A stretch of 64,000 bases of DNA. Source: an uncultured Tenacibaculum sp. GTDB taxonomy: Bacteria; Bacteroidota; Bacteroidia; Flavobacteriales; Flavobacteriaceae. This document shows positions 1 through 7,981 of the stretch, piece by piece; within the stretch, counting starts at the first letter, position 1, and each line of letters opens with the position of its first letter. The DNA lies in NCBI GenBank assembly GCA_947501615.1, contig CANMWK010000008.1:62001-126000 (forward strand), given 5' to 3'. The notes under the pieces are model-generated. The model had not been told where the DNA came from. It made no database searches and was given only the letters and a program-made list of their open reading frames with translations. Both the position numbers and the translations under genes were made by a program.

Positions 1-215
1 TGCTCTGCTCGTTCTGCTATTTGAGCAATTCTTGTTTCGGGTGTTTCTCCCTCACTAAGATATCCTGCTTCTAAAAAGTTTCTGCTATGCTCATTTAACC
101 ATGCAAATGGAGCTTCAGAAACTCTGTTCATTTTATCTTTAACTCTTCTACGAGTTTCAATCATTTCTTGATAGGTATTTTTTACCTGTGTCTCTTTTTT
201 TATTGTATTCCCCAT
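1..215 (-). CDS. nrdA: Ribonucleoside-diphosphate reductase, alpha subunit (5' part only)
   Basis: This is the N-terminal 71 or so codons of the catalytic subunit of class I ribonucleotide reductase, which reduces ribonucleotides to deoxyribonucleotides; the rest lies beyond the left edge. The reading frame from the ATG at 215 gives an N-terminus with WLNEHSRNFLEAGYL and ETPETRI, typical of NrdA just before the catalytic barrel. There is no ATP-cone in front of it. The start lies three bases after the nrdB stop, so the two genes are one operon in the order nrdB-nrdA. The missing cone fits the cone being carried by NrdB instead. Identity rests on the neighbour and the N-terminal match. Confidence 0.85.
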   Translation of the reverse strand, partial: MGNTIKKETQVKNTYQEMIETRRRVKDKMNRVSEAPFAWLNEHSRNFLEAGYLSEGETPETRIAQIAERAE

Positions 216-218
216 ATT

Positions 219-1493
219 CTAAAAAAGGTCGTCGCTTGTTATACTTTGTGTTCTTTTACTATAATTGATTGATCTTTTTACGAAAAAATCACCATGTTTT
301 GTACCTATGATTTCATCATCAAACCATTCGGTTTCTAACAATAGTTTTTCATCTACTTCGAAAATCTTCGCTATACCAATACTTTCAAGGGACTTATTAA
401 ATCGGTTTTTTAAGAATTCATTGATTACTTTTTTTGATAAAAAGCTTACTTCTCCATCCTCAAAAATCCAATCAACGATGCTTAATTCTGCTTCATAAGC
501 TTCTTTACACATGTTTTGAATTGTTTGATGATAGGCTTCTGTAAACCATTCGGGGTGTTCTTTTTGTAAAATTTTGATGAGATCTATTCCAAAATCTCCA
601 TGAATTTGTTCTTCTTTTGAGGTAGCTTCAACAACATTAGAAATTCCTTTCAACATATTCTTATGCTTATTGAAAGCCATAATAATTAGAAACTGAGAAA
701 ATAAAGATACATGCTCGATAAAAAGAGAAAACAATAAGATCGATTCTGCATATTCTTTGTCACTTTCGCTTTTTGCATTTTTTAGTGCCATTTCTAAATA
801 ATGTACACGTTTCATCACAGCAGGTTTCTTTTTCAGCATTTTAAACTCTTCATTTAAGCCTAAAATTTCTAAAAGATGGGAGTAAGCGTCATGATGGCGA
901 ACTTCACTTTCTGCAAAAGTAGCACCAACAGATCCTATTTCAGGTTTCGGCATACGGTGGTATAAATCTCCCCAAAAACTTTTTACTGCAACTTCTACTT
1001 GTGATATGGCAAGCATTGTGTTTTTAATTGCATTTCGCTCAGTTGCTGTTAATCTAGATTTAAAATCCTGAATATCGCTTGTAAAATTAAACTCTGTGTG
1101 AATCCAATAGGAATGTCGTATTGCAGGAACGTATTCATACAAATGGGGGTATTCATATGGTTTTAGATTGATTCGCTTTTCAAAAATATTTGTTTTTCTT
1201 TCCTGTGTTCTTTTATTACGATATAATATATACGATTTAGCTACATTGGTAAACTGACTTTCCATCAAACAAAGCTCTACAATATCTTGAACCTCCTCTA
1301 TTGTTGGTGTATATGTGCTATCATTTTCTTTACGTTCTAAAAGTGTCTTATAAACAGATAATGCAATGTTTTCAGCGTCTTGTTGTGTACCATTTCCCGT
1401 AGCTTTCATAGCTTTAAAAACGGCTACTGTAATCTTTTGTAAATGAAACTCTTTCGTGCTAAAATCTCTCTTGATTATTTGTTTAATCCCCAT
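219..1493 (-). CDS. nrdB: Ribonucleoside-diphosphate reductase, beta subunit with N-terminal ATP-cone
   Basis: This 424-residue radical-generating subunit of class I ribonucleotide reductase is longer than ordinary NrdB because of about 100 extra N-terminal residues that read as an ATP-cone (KRDFSTKEFHLQKI start, helical, ending near residue 95). The ferritin-like part shows the metal-site pattern: E167, E197, H200, E260, E295 and H298, with Tyr204 placed as the radical tyrosine is in E. coli (ExxHxxxY). Cone-bearing NrdB proteins are known in Flavobacteriia (Leeuwenhoekiella blandensis), where dATP inhibits through the beta subunit and the metal site is dimanganese (class Id). Whether this protein is class Id is inference from that relationship. 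Confidence 0.95.
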   Translation of the reverse strand: MGIKQIIKRDFSTKEFHLQKITVAVFKAMKATGNGTQQDAENIALSVYKTLLERKENDSTYTPTIEEVQDIVELCLMESQFTNVAKSYILYRNKRTQERKTNIFEKRINLKPYEYPHLYEYVPAIRHSYWIHTEFNFTSDIQDFKSRLTATERNAIKNTMLAISQVEVAVKSFWGDLYHRMPKPEIGSVGATFAESEVRHHDAYSHLLEILGLNEEFKMLKKKPAVMKRVHYLEMALKNAKSESDKEYAESILLFSLFIEHVSLFSQFLIIMAFNKHKNMLKGISNVVEATSKEEQIHGDFGIDLIKILQKEHPEWFTEAYHQTIQNMCKEAYEAELSIVDWIFEDGEVSFLSKKVINEFLKNRFNKSLESIGIAKIFEVDEKLLLETEWFDDEIIGTKHGDFFVKRSINYSKRTQSITSDDLF

Positions 1494-1816
1494 AAGTAAA
1501 ATTTAGATTATTTGTAATGCTATGTTAAATATCTTACTTATTTGAACTCAATCTCTAGAGCTTAAAAAAAGTTTCTAAACATTTTATTAACATTAATTTA
1601 AAGTTAGAATTACGATGTTTTTTTGTAGTAAATGGACTTGTTTGAGCCTTATTTTACATTATAAAATGTATTTAAAAACAACACTAATTTTATTACTTTT
1701 TTAGAATACTAATAAAATTAAGGTGTAAAAAAAACGACATATTTGAGAATTTTCAATTTCGTTTTTGATTGAAAATTTATATTAAAAAATGGGTTTGGGT
1801 AATTTAAAAATATGCG

Positions 1817-2012
1817 AAAAATTTTAGTACATGACAAAAAACTTAAAAATATTTTTCGTTGTCAGGTCTGTAAAGGTCGAGCCTTTCGACTATCGCTCAA
1901 GATAAACTAAAGTCGAGACCTTGTTGTTGTTAATGATTTTAATGAAAACCTCTCGACTACGCTCGAGGTGACATGATAAACCTATACCTAAATAAATTAT
2001 TGATTTTTAATT
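1817..2012. repeat. Dispersed intergenic repeat, family 1, copy 1
   Basis: The segment closely resembles 22616-22773. Shared blocks are TTTTAGTACATGACAAAAA, then GTCGAGACCTTGTT, then TGATTTTAAT, then CCTCTCGACT followed by CGCTCGAGGTGACA. The CTCGACT-CGCTCGAG part can fold as a short hairpin. Copy 1 carries roughly 35 extra bases in the middle compared with copy 2. It has no coding content and sits alone in an intergenic gap. Such CTCGAC-type palindromic repeats are common in flavobacterial genomes. Confidence 0.75.
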
Positions 2013-2084
2013 GTATATGTTGAAAAGGTGTTTTTTTCATGTACTAAGGCGAAAAAACTAATAACCTATCTATCCATTTATACG

Positions 2085-2245
2085 ATTTATGATAAAAAAC
2101 TTCGTATAAATTAGTTGAATTATTTTTTCTCCATACAAGGCAAAAAAATAAAGCATAGCTTTAGCTTTAGTTACGGTTTCTTTTTTAAACAAAGTAGGAA
2201 GGAAAAAGAAACGATTAATATGCGAAATTTTTAGTCGTTAATCGT
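2085..2245. repeat. Dispersed intergenic repeat, family 2, long copy
   Basis: Read on the minus strand, this stretch matches 55722-55823 read on the plus strand. Shared blocks include TAATCGTTTCTTTTTCCTT and, further on, AAAAAATAATTCAA followed by TAATTTATAC. The other copy lacks about 50 bases present here in the middle. Neither copy codes for protein. Confidence 0.7.
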
Positions 2246-2313
2246 ATTATCTATATTCCTGTTTCTTAATTCAAGAAAAAACAACTTGCAATACATAAAA
2301 AGGTTGCATCGTA

Positions 2314-3537
2314 TTATTTCATCTTATTAAAATACAGCATTGTTCTTGGCGTACTATTTTTAAAACCTGTAATTAAAACATCTTTATCTCCATCACCATC
2401 AATATCTTGAGCTTTAATTGTTGCTTGTTTTAAAAATTCAAATGCGTTTTGCTTATGTAATTTATAGGTTCCGTTGTAGTTAACATATACATCAACAGCA
2501 TCTTCCGATTCGTTAGGCGATTTAATCTTTCTTCGGCTTCCCATTACAATTACATCTTTATCTCCATCATTATCTAAATCAACAAAACAAGAAGTCCCAA
2601 GGTTATAACTATAGATATTTGAAGGCGTTTCTTGAAATGTATTATCTTCACGAGCAATAAAGAAAGCTGAATTTTTAGTTTTTAAATTTTCAGTTATTTC
2701 TTCTAAGTCATTACCTATATTACTTATAAAAACATCTTGTTTAGCATCATCATTAATGTCTACTAATGTTAGTATTCCTTGATAGGTATTTTTAAAAGTG
2801 TGAGATACAGCACTAAACCTTCCTAATTTATTTCGATACAATTTGGTTGTTAAATTATAATCTTTGTCTTCGCCTTGTACCAATATATCATCATCTCCAT
2901 CATTATCGTAATCAAAAGGAATAATACCATAAGAAAATGCATTTTCTATACCTCGCAATTTACTCTTCATTAGAAATCCACCTCTTTTATTATTAAAATA
3001 GACTTCGATACTATTATCTTTTTCTATTAATAAATCAATATACTTATCGTTGTTTGCATTAAAAAATTTTGCATATGTTGGATAGGTATATCGATCTAAA
3101 GGATAAATTGTTTTCGTCTTTTTAAATACATCTTGTTCATTCTTATAAATATCTATCCCAAACTTTGCTCCTCTTTTTAAATCCTGTCCAGTCACTACCA
3201 AATCTAAATCTCCATCATTATCAATATCTGCTACATCAATACTTCCAGATTCCACACCCATAAACTTAGATCTTTTATCGTGCGTAAAATTTCCTTTTCC
3301 GTCATTCGCATACAAAAAAGTATGGGATTTTGTCCCATTCATTAAACGTTCATTGTAACCTGCTATAATTAAATCTTGATCTCCATCATTGTCATAATCA
3401 AAAAATAAATTAGCAGCACTACCTACCTGAACTATAGCTGTTTCTTTTAACTCGAAAATATATTTACCTTTCTTTTTTTTCTGTGCGAAACATAATACTG
3501 TACAAAAAAATAGAATTACGCTTGTAATTACTCTCAT
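2314..3537 (-). CDS. Exported VCBS/FG-GAP repeat protein
   Basis: This 407-residue protein has a clear signal peptide (first 18 residues, cleavage after a FAQ-type end). The mature part carries at least five calcium-loop motifs of the DxDxDGDxD type (FDYDNDGDQD, DIDNDGDLD, FDYDNDGDDD, DLDNDGDKD, DIDGDGDKD), spaced as in a seven-bladed FG-GAP/VCBS propeller. No T9SS sorting domain or lipobox is visible, so it is probably periplasmic or released by another route. Such propellers usually mediate binding to sugars or proteins; the ligand here is unknown. It is a single gene, flanked by repeat-containing gaps on both sides. Confidence 0.85.
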   Translation of the reverse strand: MRVITSVILFFCTVLCFAQKKKKGKYIFELKETAIVQVGSAANLFFDYDNDGDQDLIIAGYNERLMNGTKSHTFLYANDGKGNFTHDKRSKFMGVESGSIDVADIDNDGDLDLVVTGQDLKRGAKFGIDIYKNEQDVFKKTKTIYPLDRYTYPTYAKFFNANNDKYIDLLIEKDNSIEVYFNNKRGGFLMKSKLRGIENAFSYGIIPFDYDNDGDDDILVQGEDKDYNLTTKLYRNKLGRFSAVSHTFKNTYQGILTLVDINDDAKQDVFISNIGNDLEEITENLKTKNSAFFIAREDNTFQETPSNIYSYNLGTSCFVDLDNDGDKDVIVMGSRRKIKSPNESEDAVDVYVNYNGTYKLHKQNAFEFLKQATIKAQDIDGDGDKDVLITGFKNSTPRTMLYFNKMK

Positions 3538-3700
3538 AATATTGGGGCTTTAGTATTCTACTATATTCAAATGTAATGAAATAACATGATATAAGGAATG
3601 AATTCAGGATTCACAATACTACAATTCATGAATAAAAACTTCGTATAACAAGGGTTCAACTACTCTCTATTTAACAACCAAGAAAACTCTCGTAAACAAA

Positions 3701-3731
3701 AACAATCCTTTAGAAAAACTAAAGGATTGTT
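3701..3731 (-). terminator. Intrinsic terminator after the T9SS protein gene
   Basis: A perfect 13-bp stem (AACAATCCTTTAG with CTAAAGGATTGTT) and 5-base loop lies 24 bases beyond the stop at 3755. Read on the minus strand it is followed by TTTTGTTT. Confidence 0.85.
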
Positions 3732-3754
3732 TTAGCATTATAGAATTTAAAAAA

Positions 3755-6187
3755 TTATTCTATAATTACTTGTTTGGTTGTTGTTCCATTGCTAGTAATA
3801 AAATTAAACAAATACCTTCCTCTAGGTAAATCTGATTGGAAATTAAATGCTAAAGATTCTTTATCAATTTCTATAGTATTGATTGTTTTAATCAAAGTTC
3901 CATCAAACCTATGGATATTTAAAATAACACCTTCGGTATCTTTCAAATTAAGTTTAATTGTTAATGCTCCTCTACTTGGATTTGGATATATTGAAATTTC
4001 TTCCTCTATATGCTTCGTAACTTCAATTTGATCGTCAATAGAGATTAACACATTAGGATTATGACACATTTGTTTAGAAGCTTCTGATTGAGTTCCATCT
4101 GCACATACTGCAATCACTTGCCAAACAAAACAACTTGCTTTTAGTTTCCCTGATAAAGTAACATAATTTGTAGTGGTTTGAATTGGAGCAATTGAAATTC
4201 CTTCTACACAGCATTTCACATTAATTTTACTTGGTGAACTTACAATGTAAGATACAGCTCCAGGTACAGGGTCCCAACTTAATGTTGATCCGTTATCTTT
4301 TAGATGTATTGGTGCTGATAAACCTTCACATGCTGTTTCACATTCATAAATAATCTCATCTTTATAGGTACATACCTCTTTTCCATTTGATGAAGGAGCT
4401 GTTACTGTAACCGAATATAAAGTATTTACATTTCCCCAACGAATGTTCTGGTTCGCATACAACCCATCATTCCAAGTAATTGTATTGAAATTTGTTGCTA
4501 AATTCCCATCAGCATCTAACACTCTAATAATAAAAAGTCCAGTATCGCAAGGATCACAACTTTCAGCCCTTGATGTATAGGTGTTTAAAAATTCAACATG
4601 CTTTTTATAATTCTTCTCATCTATTTTTATCTCTTTGTTCTCTAATTGTGATTTTAATACTTCAACATCGCTTTCTGTAGGACATTTATAAGCCTCCAAA
4701 TGAATATCGTCATTACAGCATGATAATTCGTACTCTACATTATAAATACATCCATCTGGCATTGTTAAGGTTAATTTCCAGTGATCTGCATCTGTAGCAA
4801 CCACAATATCATTTGTACTTGTTGTATTCGTTATAGTATTTGTCCAATTAAATGTAGCTCCGCTTAAACTAGTTATAATATCTCCGTTTTTGTCTTTTAC
4901 TTTTAGTGGAAAAGAATCTAACACACAAGGATCTTCACAATATGGGAAAATTTCAGGATTATCTATACAACAATCACGATCTAAAGCAATTCTAGTTTCT
5001 TGCCATGGACAGTTTGTTGTCCATACTCCATGCTTAACATAATAGAATTTATTAGGATCTAGATTGGTAAAGGTAGTTGTTGTTCCTCCTTGAATTCCAC
5101 TTGCCTGACCAATTGTACTTGCATCTGAAATTACGCCTTGAGTATTGGTTTCTAATAGCATCCACCATTGATTTGGATCTGTATCTACAGCTGTTACAGT
5201 AACATCATATACACCATCATGACAATAATAATCTAACGTAAAATTAGACGACATTGTAGCTTCTTTATACGTAAATCGGTGTGTTTCAAAAGACCAACCA
5301 CATTGCGGGTGATTTATAGCTAGCTTAACTTCATAGGTAGTTCCTGCTTGAAAAGTAACATTTGGCACACCGTTATTTTTAAATACATCAGTAATATTGA
5401 TAGGAGCATTTAAACTCCCTGTTACCCAACCACTATTAGATTGTTTCGAAATCCAAGATAAAGTTCCATTACCATTTACTCGCCAAAGATCTATAAAATA
5501 GTTTCCAGTGTTTAAAGTAGCAGCTGCGTTTAAATATACATCTTCGCATAAGTTGAATTCAGTATCTTGAGTACCATTTTCGTGCTCAAAGTGAAAAGCT
5601 ACATCTTGATTATCTTCACAAGTAATATGGCAAATGTTTACATCTGAAATTGTGACATCTATTTGTGGGTTTGGTCTTGCTGGATTACTTGGGTAAAACC
5701 AAATATTATCAAAATTATTAGCCGCTACAAATGTAAACTGATATGTATTCGTGTTATTTCCATTACTCCAAATATTCTGACTCATAATCTGCTGGTTAAT
5801 AGCTGAATTTGCAGGTATTGGGTTTCCTCCACCAGGAGTTTGCCCTCCTATAATTGTTCCTTGGGTTAAAAACACATTCATAGCACAATTTTGGTTAGGA
5901 GCTGGAGTTGGAGTATTGGTTCCTGCAGCTAATGTAAATGAAACACAATATTCTTCTCCTTGCACAAAATTATGTCCTGAATAATTTACTCCTTCACCAG
6001 TTATATTACCTGATCTGTAAGACCAAAGCCATACAGAATTGCTTCCCCAACTTGGAGACCCATGTGAGTTACTCCAACCTTGAGTTCTACTAATGGGCAC
6101 ATTCTGGCAATCGCCATCTGTACATTGCTGCGCATAGGTGGTTAAAAAACCCACTAGCATTATAGTTATTAATAGTATTTTTTTCAT
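3755..6187 (-). CDS. Large secreted protein with T9SS type A sorting domain
   Basis: This 810-residue protein begins with a signal peptide (about 20 residues, ending TYAQ) and ends with a canonical T9SS type A sorting domain: YPNPSRG near residue 735, then a beta-rich tail ending in KQVIIE. It should therefore cross the outer membrane through the Por system. The middle is rich in Asn, Thr and Cys, with several Cys pairs (CCIDNPEIFPYCEDPC, SCDPCDTG) and one fibronectin-III-like segment (DGSTLSWDPVPGAVSYIVS, about residues 630-720). No catalytic motif was recognised, so an adhesin or binding role is possible. Its upstream region carries the shared sigma motif and the duplicated leader, tying it to the sigma factor gene at 12429. 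Confidence 0.9.
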   Translation of the reverse strand: MKKILLITIMLVGFLTTYAQQCTDGDCQNVPISRTQGWSNSHGSPSWGSNSVWLWSYRSGNITGEGVNYSGHNFVQGEEYCVSFTLAAGTNTPTPAPNQNCAMNVFLTQGTIIGGQTPGGGNPIPANSAINQQIMSQNIWSNGNNTNTYQFTFVAANNFDNIWFYPSNPARPNPQIDVTISDVNICHITCEDNQDVAFHFEHENGTQDTEFNLCEDVYLNAAATLNTGNYFIDLWRVNGNGTLSWISKQSNSGWVTGSLNAPINITDVFKNNGVPNVTFQAGTTYEVKLAINHPQCGWSFETHRFTYKEATMSSNFTLDYYCHDGVYDVTVTAVDTDPNQWWMLLETNTQGVISDASTIGQASGIQGGTTTTFTNLDPNKFYYVKHGVWTTNCPWQETRIALDRDCCIDNPEIFPYCEDPCVLDSFPLKVKDKNGDIITSLSGATFNWTNTITNTTSTNDIVVATDADHWKLTLTMPDGCIYNVEYELSCCNDDIHLEAYKCPTESDVEVLKSQLENKEIKIDEKNYKKHVEFLNTYTSRAESCDPCDTGLFIIRVLDADGNLATNFNTITWNDGLYANQNIRWGNVNTLYSVTVTAPSSNGKEVCTYKDEIIYECETACEGLSAPIHLKDNGSTLSWDPVPGAVSYIVSSPSKINVKCCVEGISIAPIQTTTNYVTLSGKLKASCFVWQVIAVCADGTQSEASKQMCHNPNVLISIDDQIEVTKHIEEEISIYPNPSRGALTIKLNLKDTEGVILNIHRFDGTLIKTINTIEIDKESLAFNFQSDLPRGRYLFNFITSNGTTTKQVIIE

Positions 6188-6211
6188 GATATTTTGTTTA
6201 GTTAATATGAT

Positions 6212-6396
6212 GTACCTACTCTCTTTTTCGCTTTTCGGTTTACGCGGTTGTTGATTTTTAATTTGAGTTTTAGGAGGATCAACCCTAAAAGCAATTGCTT
6301 ATTTGTTGTAAGGAGTAGATAAAAAAGAAAAGGTTACCCAAGAAATTCAGTTTTCAGTGATCATTTAACAATGATCAAATTATGTAGTTGTTATTC
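6212..6396 (-). repeat. Duplicated upstream/leader region, copy 1
   Basis: This stretch upstream of the 3755-6187 gene is very similar to 7576-7747 upstream of the 6552-7550 gene. Shared blocks on the plus strand are TACCTACTCTCTTTTTCGC, then GATCAACCCTAAAAGCAATT, then GGTTACCCA, then CAGTTTTCAGT, then TTATGTAGTTGT. The downstream proteins are unrelated in sequence, so the copied unit is regulatory rather than a gene duplication. Confidence 0.85.
6312..6339 (-). promoter_or_regulatory. Candidate ECF sigma promoter of the T9SS protein gene
   Basis: On the minus strand the site reads GGGTAACC (6339 to 6332), a pyrimidine-rich spacer, then CTCC starting 17 bases on. The same two blocks at the same spacing occur at 7663-7690 and 12249-12276. 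The ATG of the gene is about 125 bases further downstream, leaving a long leader. Assignment to the sigma factor at 12429 is inference from proximity and from the motif's restriction to this locus. Confidence 0.55.
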
Positions 6397-6494
6397 ATTT
6401 GATTATCATGAATACAAAACTAAATTTTGCCATGATAACCGATCATTTTTTAATGATAATTGATCACTGTATTGATTATAGTAAGCCATAAAAA

Positions 6495-6528
6495 AAGCCC
6501 TAAAAAATGATTTATTTTTTTAGGGCTT
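6495..6528 (-). terminator. Intrinsic terminator after the lipoprotein gene
   Basis: A 13-bp perfect stem (AAGCCCTAAAAAA with TTTTTTAGGGCTT) lies 23 bases past the stop at 6552. On the minus strand it is followed by TTTTTTATGG. It isolates the 6552-7550 gene from the 3755-6187 gene, so each has its own promoter. Confidence 0.9.
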
Positions 6529-6551
6529 AGTACTATAAATACTATGTTAGT

Positions 6552-7550
6552 TTAATATTGTAAATTAAGAAAAGCCATGCTTACTCCATTATTCATAAAT
6601 GCTGTATGACTTGTACTACCCTCTGTTCCGGTATATTTATAAGGTGCAGGACCAAAAACAGGTTTTAAGCAATAATCAAATATTTCTTTTGCCTCATATT
6701 TATATATTTGATGGTTACTTCCTGATCTACTTGAATTATACGATCCATAAAAAGGATGAATAGCTCTAGCTCTATACGACATTCTATAATCTAATCGCAA
6801 GTCTGTTACTACACGTGTCCAATAGGTTATAAACCAGAACCTTTTTCTTTCTAAAACCTCTGTACTTGCCCCTATAGAACTATAAAAATACCAATAGCCA
6901 TCAAACTGTTTAGCTCGCATTCTAAATCTCCAATTTGTATTACTTAAAAATTGATGCTGTGTATCTCCTCTACTCACATAATCACTACCTTCTTCTACCT
7001 CTTTATTATTGTGCATATACACCGTTAGTTTTTCACTAAACTCAAGAGTTTGTTCTCTTTCTAAAGAGATTTTCCCAGAAGTATATTGTTCTAAGAATAG
7101 TTTTATTTCTTCTGATGCTCCTTCTTGGTATTCATATACAAAGTCTCCATTAATTCGATAAATTTTTTCTGAAACTTGAATCTCTCCATTTTCATTTAAA
7201 AGTAATAGCAACATATCATCATATGAGGCTACTTTAGCTACCTTTTCTTCCTTTATTCCTAATTTTTCTGCCTCATCTGCTTCTAAATTGTAAATTAATA
7301 ATAATGGGTTATACCTACCTTCTTCAGAAAATTCTTTTGCTTTATCTAATAAATCTTCTTTAGATTCAATACGTTTTTCGATAAACGCACCGAGTTCATC
7401 AAAGTTTTCAAATTTTAAAATCCCTGTTTTTTCTTTAAACTTATTAGCTACACTATTTTCTTGTGTAGCTTCTTCTAGATTTTCTATTGTTGTATCCTTA
7501 CATCCGAAAATCATGACAGACATGATTATTACTAAAAATATTTTTTTCAT
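6552..7550 (-). CDS. Lipoprotein of unknown function under the shared sigma motif
   Basis: This 332-residue protein has a lipoprotein signal (lipobox VMIFGC, Cys17), so it is probably anchored in the outer or inner membrane facing the periplasm. The N-terminal half is acidic and helical. The C-terminal half is aromatic- and Arg-rich (WRFRMRAKQFDGYWYFYSS, FWFITYWTRVV) and ends with a conserved-looking tail rich in Gly, Ser and His (TGTEGSTSHTAFMNNG). No family was recognised. It is a monocistronic unit: its own candidate ECF promoter and duplicated leader lie upstream and a strong terminator downstream. It could be a target or partner of the neighbouring proteases, but this is a guess. Confidence 0.8.
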   Translation of the reverse strand: MKKIFLVIIMSVMIFGCKDTTIENLEEATQENSVANKFKEKTGILKFENFDELGAFIEKRIESKEDLLDKAKEFSEEGRYNPLLLIYNLEADEAEKLGIKEEKVAKVASYDDMLLLLLNENGEIQVSEKIYRINGDFVYEYQEGASEEIKLFLEQYTSGKISLEREQTLEFSEKLTVYMHNNKEVEEGSDYVSRGDTQHQFLSNTNWRFRMRAKQFDGYWYFYSSIGASTEVLERKRFWFITYWTRVVTDLRLDYRMSYRARAIHPFYGSYNSSRSGSNHQIYKYEAKEIFDYCLKPVFGPAPYKYTGTEGSTSHTAFMNNGVSMAFLNLQY

Positions 7551-7575
7551 TGTTTTATATTTTAATTGAGTCTTT

Positions 7576-7747
7576 TACCTACTCTCTTTTTCGCTTTTCG
7601 GTATACGCGATTGTGTTTACATAGGGAGATCAACCCTAAAAGCAATTGCTTGTTTGCTCTATGGAGTAATTAGATGAAGAAAGGTTACCCAAAAAAAACA
7701 GTTTTCAGTTATCATGTAACAATAATCAATTTATGTAGTTGTGATTC
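7576..7747 (-). repeat. Duplicated upstream/leader region, copy 2
   Basis: Partner of 6212-6396. The similarity runs from beside the start codon region outward past the GGGTAACC motif. The innermost conserved block, on the minus strand CCGAAAAGCGAAAAAGAG, would lie in the transcribed leader, as would the palindrome AAGCAATTGCTT. Confidence 0.85.
7663..7690 (-). promoter_or_regulatory. Candidate ECF sigma promoter of the lipoprotein gene
   Basis: GGGTAACC occupies 7690 to 7683 and CTCC 7666 to 7663 on the minus strand, the same spacing as the sites at 6312 and 12249. The ATG is 112 bases downstream of the CTCC block. Confidence 0.55.
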
Positions 7748-7772
7748 CTTGGGTTTCATAAGCAAAAAAAAA

Positions 7773-7860
7773 TGTCATCGCGAGGAACGAAGCGATCTGT
7801 TTATTATAGTCTTACAATGTTGTTTCTCGTTAACAATAAACAGATTATTTCATTTCGTTG
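7773..7860. repeat. REP-like palindromic element (GAGGAACGAAGC type)
   Basis: The segment starts TGTCATCGCGAGGAACGAAG followed by CGATCTGTTTATT, and its right half returns as AATAAACAGATTATTTCATTTCGTT, an imperfect inverted copy. This is the GTCATTGCGAGGAACGAAGCAATC-like repeat seen scattered through many bacterial genomes. A related element in the opposite orientation is at 27319-27372. Two short plus-strand frames over it are not convincing genes. Confidence 0.75.
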
Positions 7861-7981
7861 TACAGACACCTCTGTAGAAGAAGCACAAATTACCTCTTCT
7901 GTAATAGAACAAGATGTGAAAGCGGATTTAATAACCAAGTTAAAAAACAATGACGATGAAGGTGATGTAGAATAGTCTATT

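Larger units (their letters stand above)
1494..2313. other. 820-bp gap without a convincing gene, rich in dispersed repeats
   Basis: No reading frame here looks coding on either strand. The first part (to about 1700) should hold the nrdB promoter, but no TAnnTTTG element was recognised. The middle and right parts contain members of two dispersed repeat families described separately (1817-2012 and 2085-2245). A 15-base string, AAAAACTTCGTATAA, at 2095-2109 recurs at 3635-3649 in the next gap. Confidence 0.6.

Noticed and set aside
265..498. Plus-strand open frame opposite nrdB
   Set aside because: It is antisense to a strongly recognised gene, has no motif and a composition expected of a shadow frame.
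7674..7877. Short plus-strand frame over the REP-like element
   Set aside because: It crosses the promoter region and the repeat; its codons are explained by those elements.
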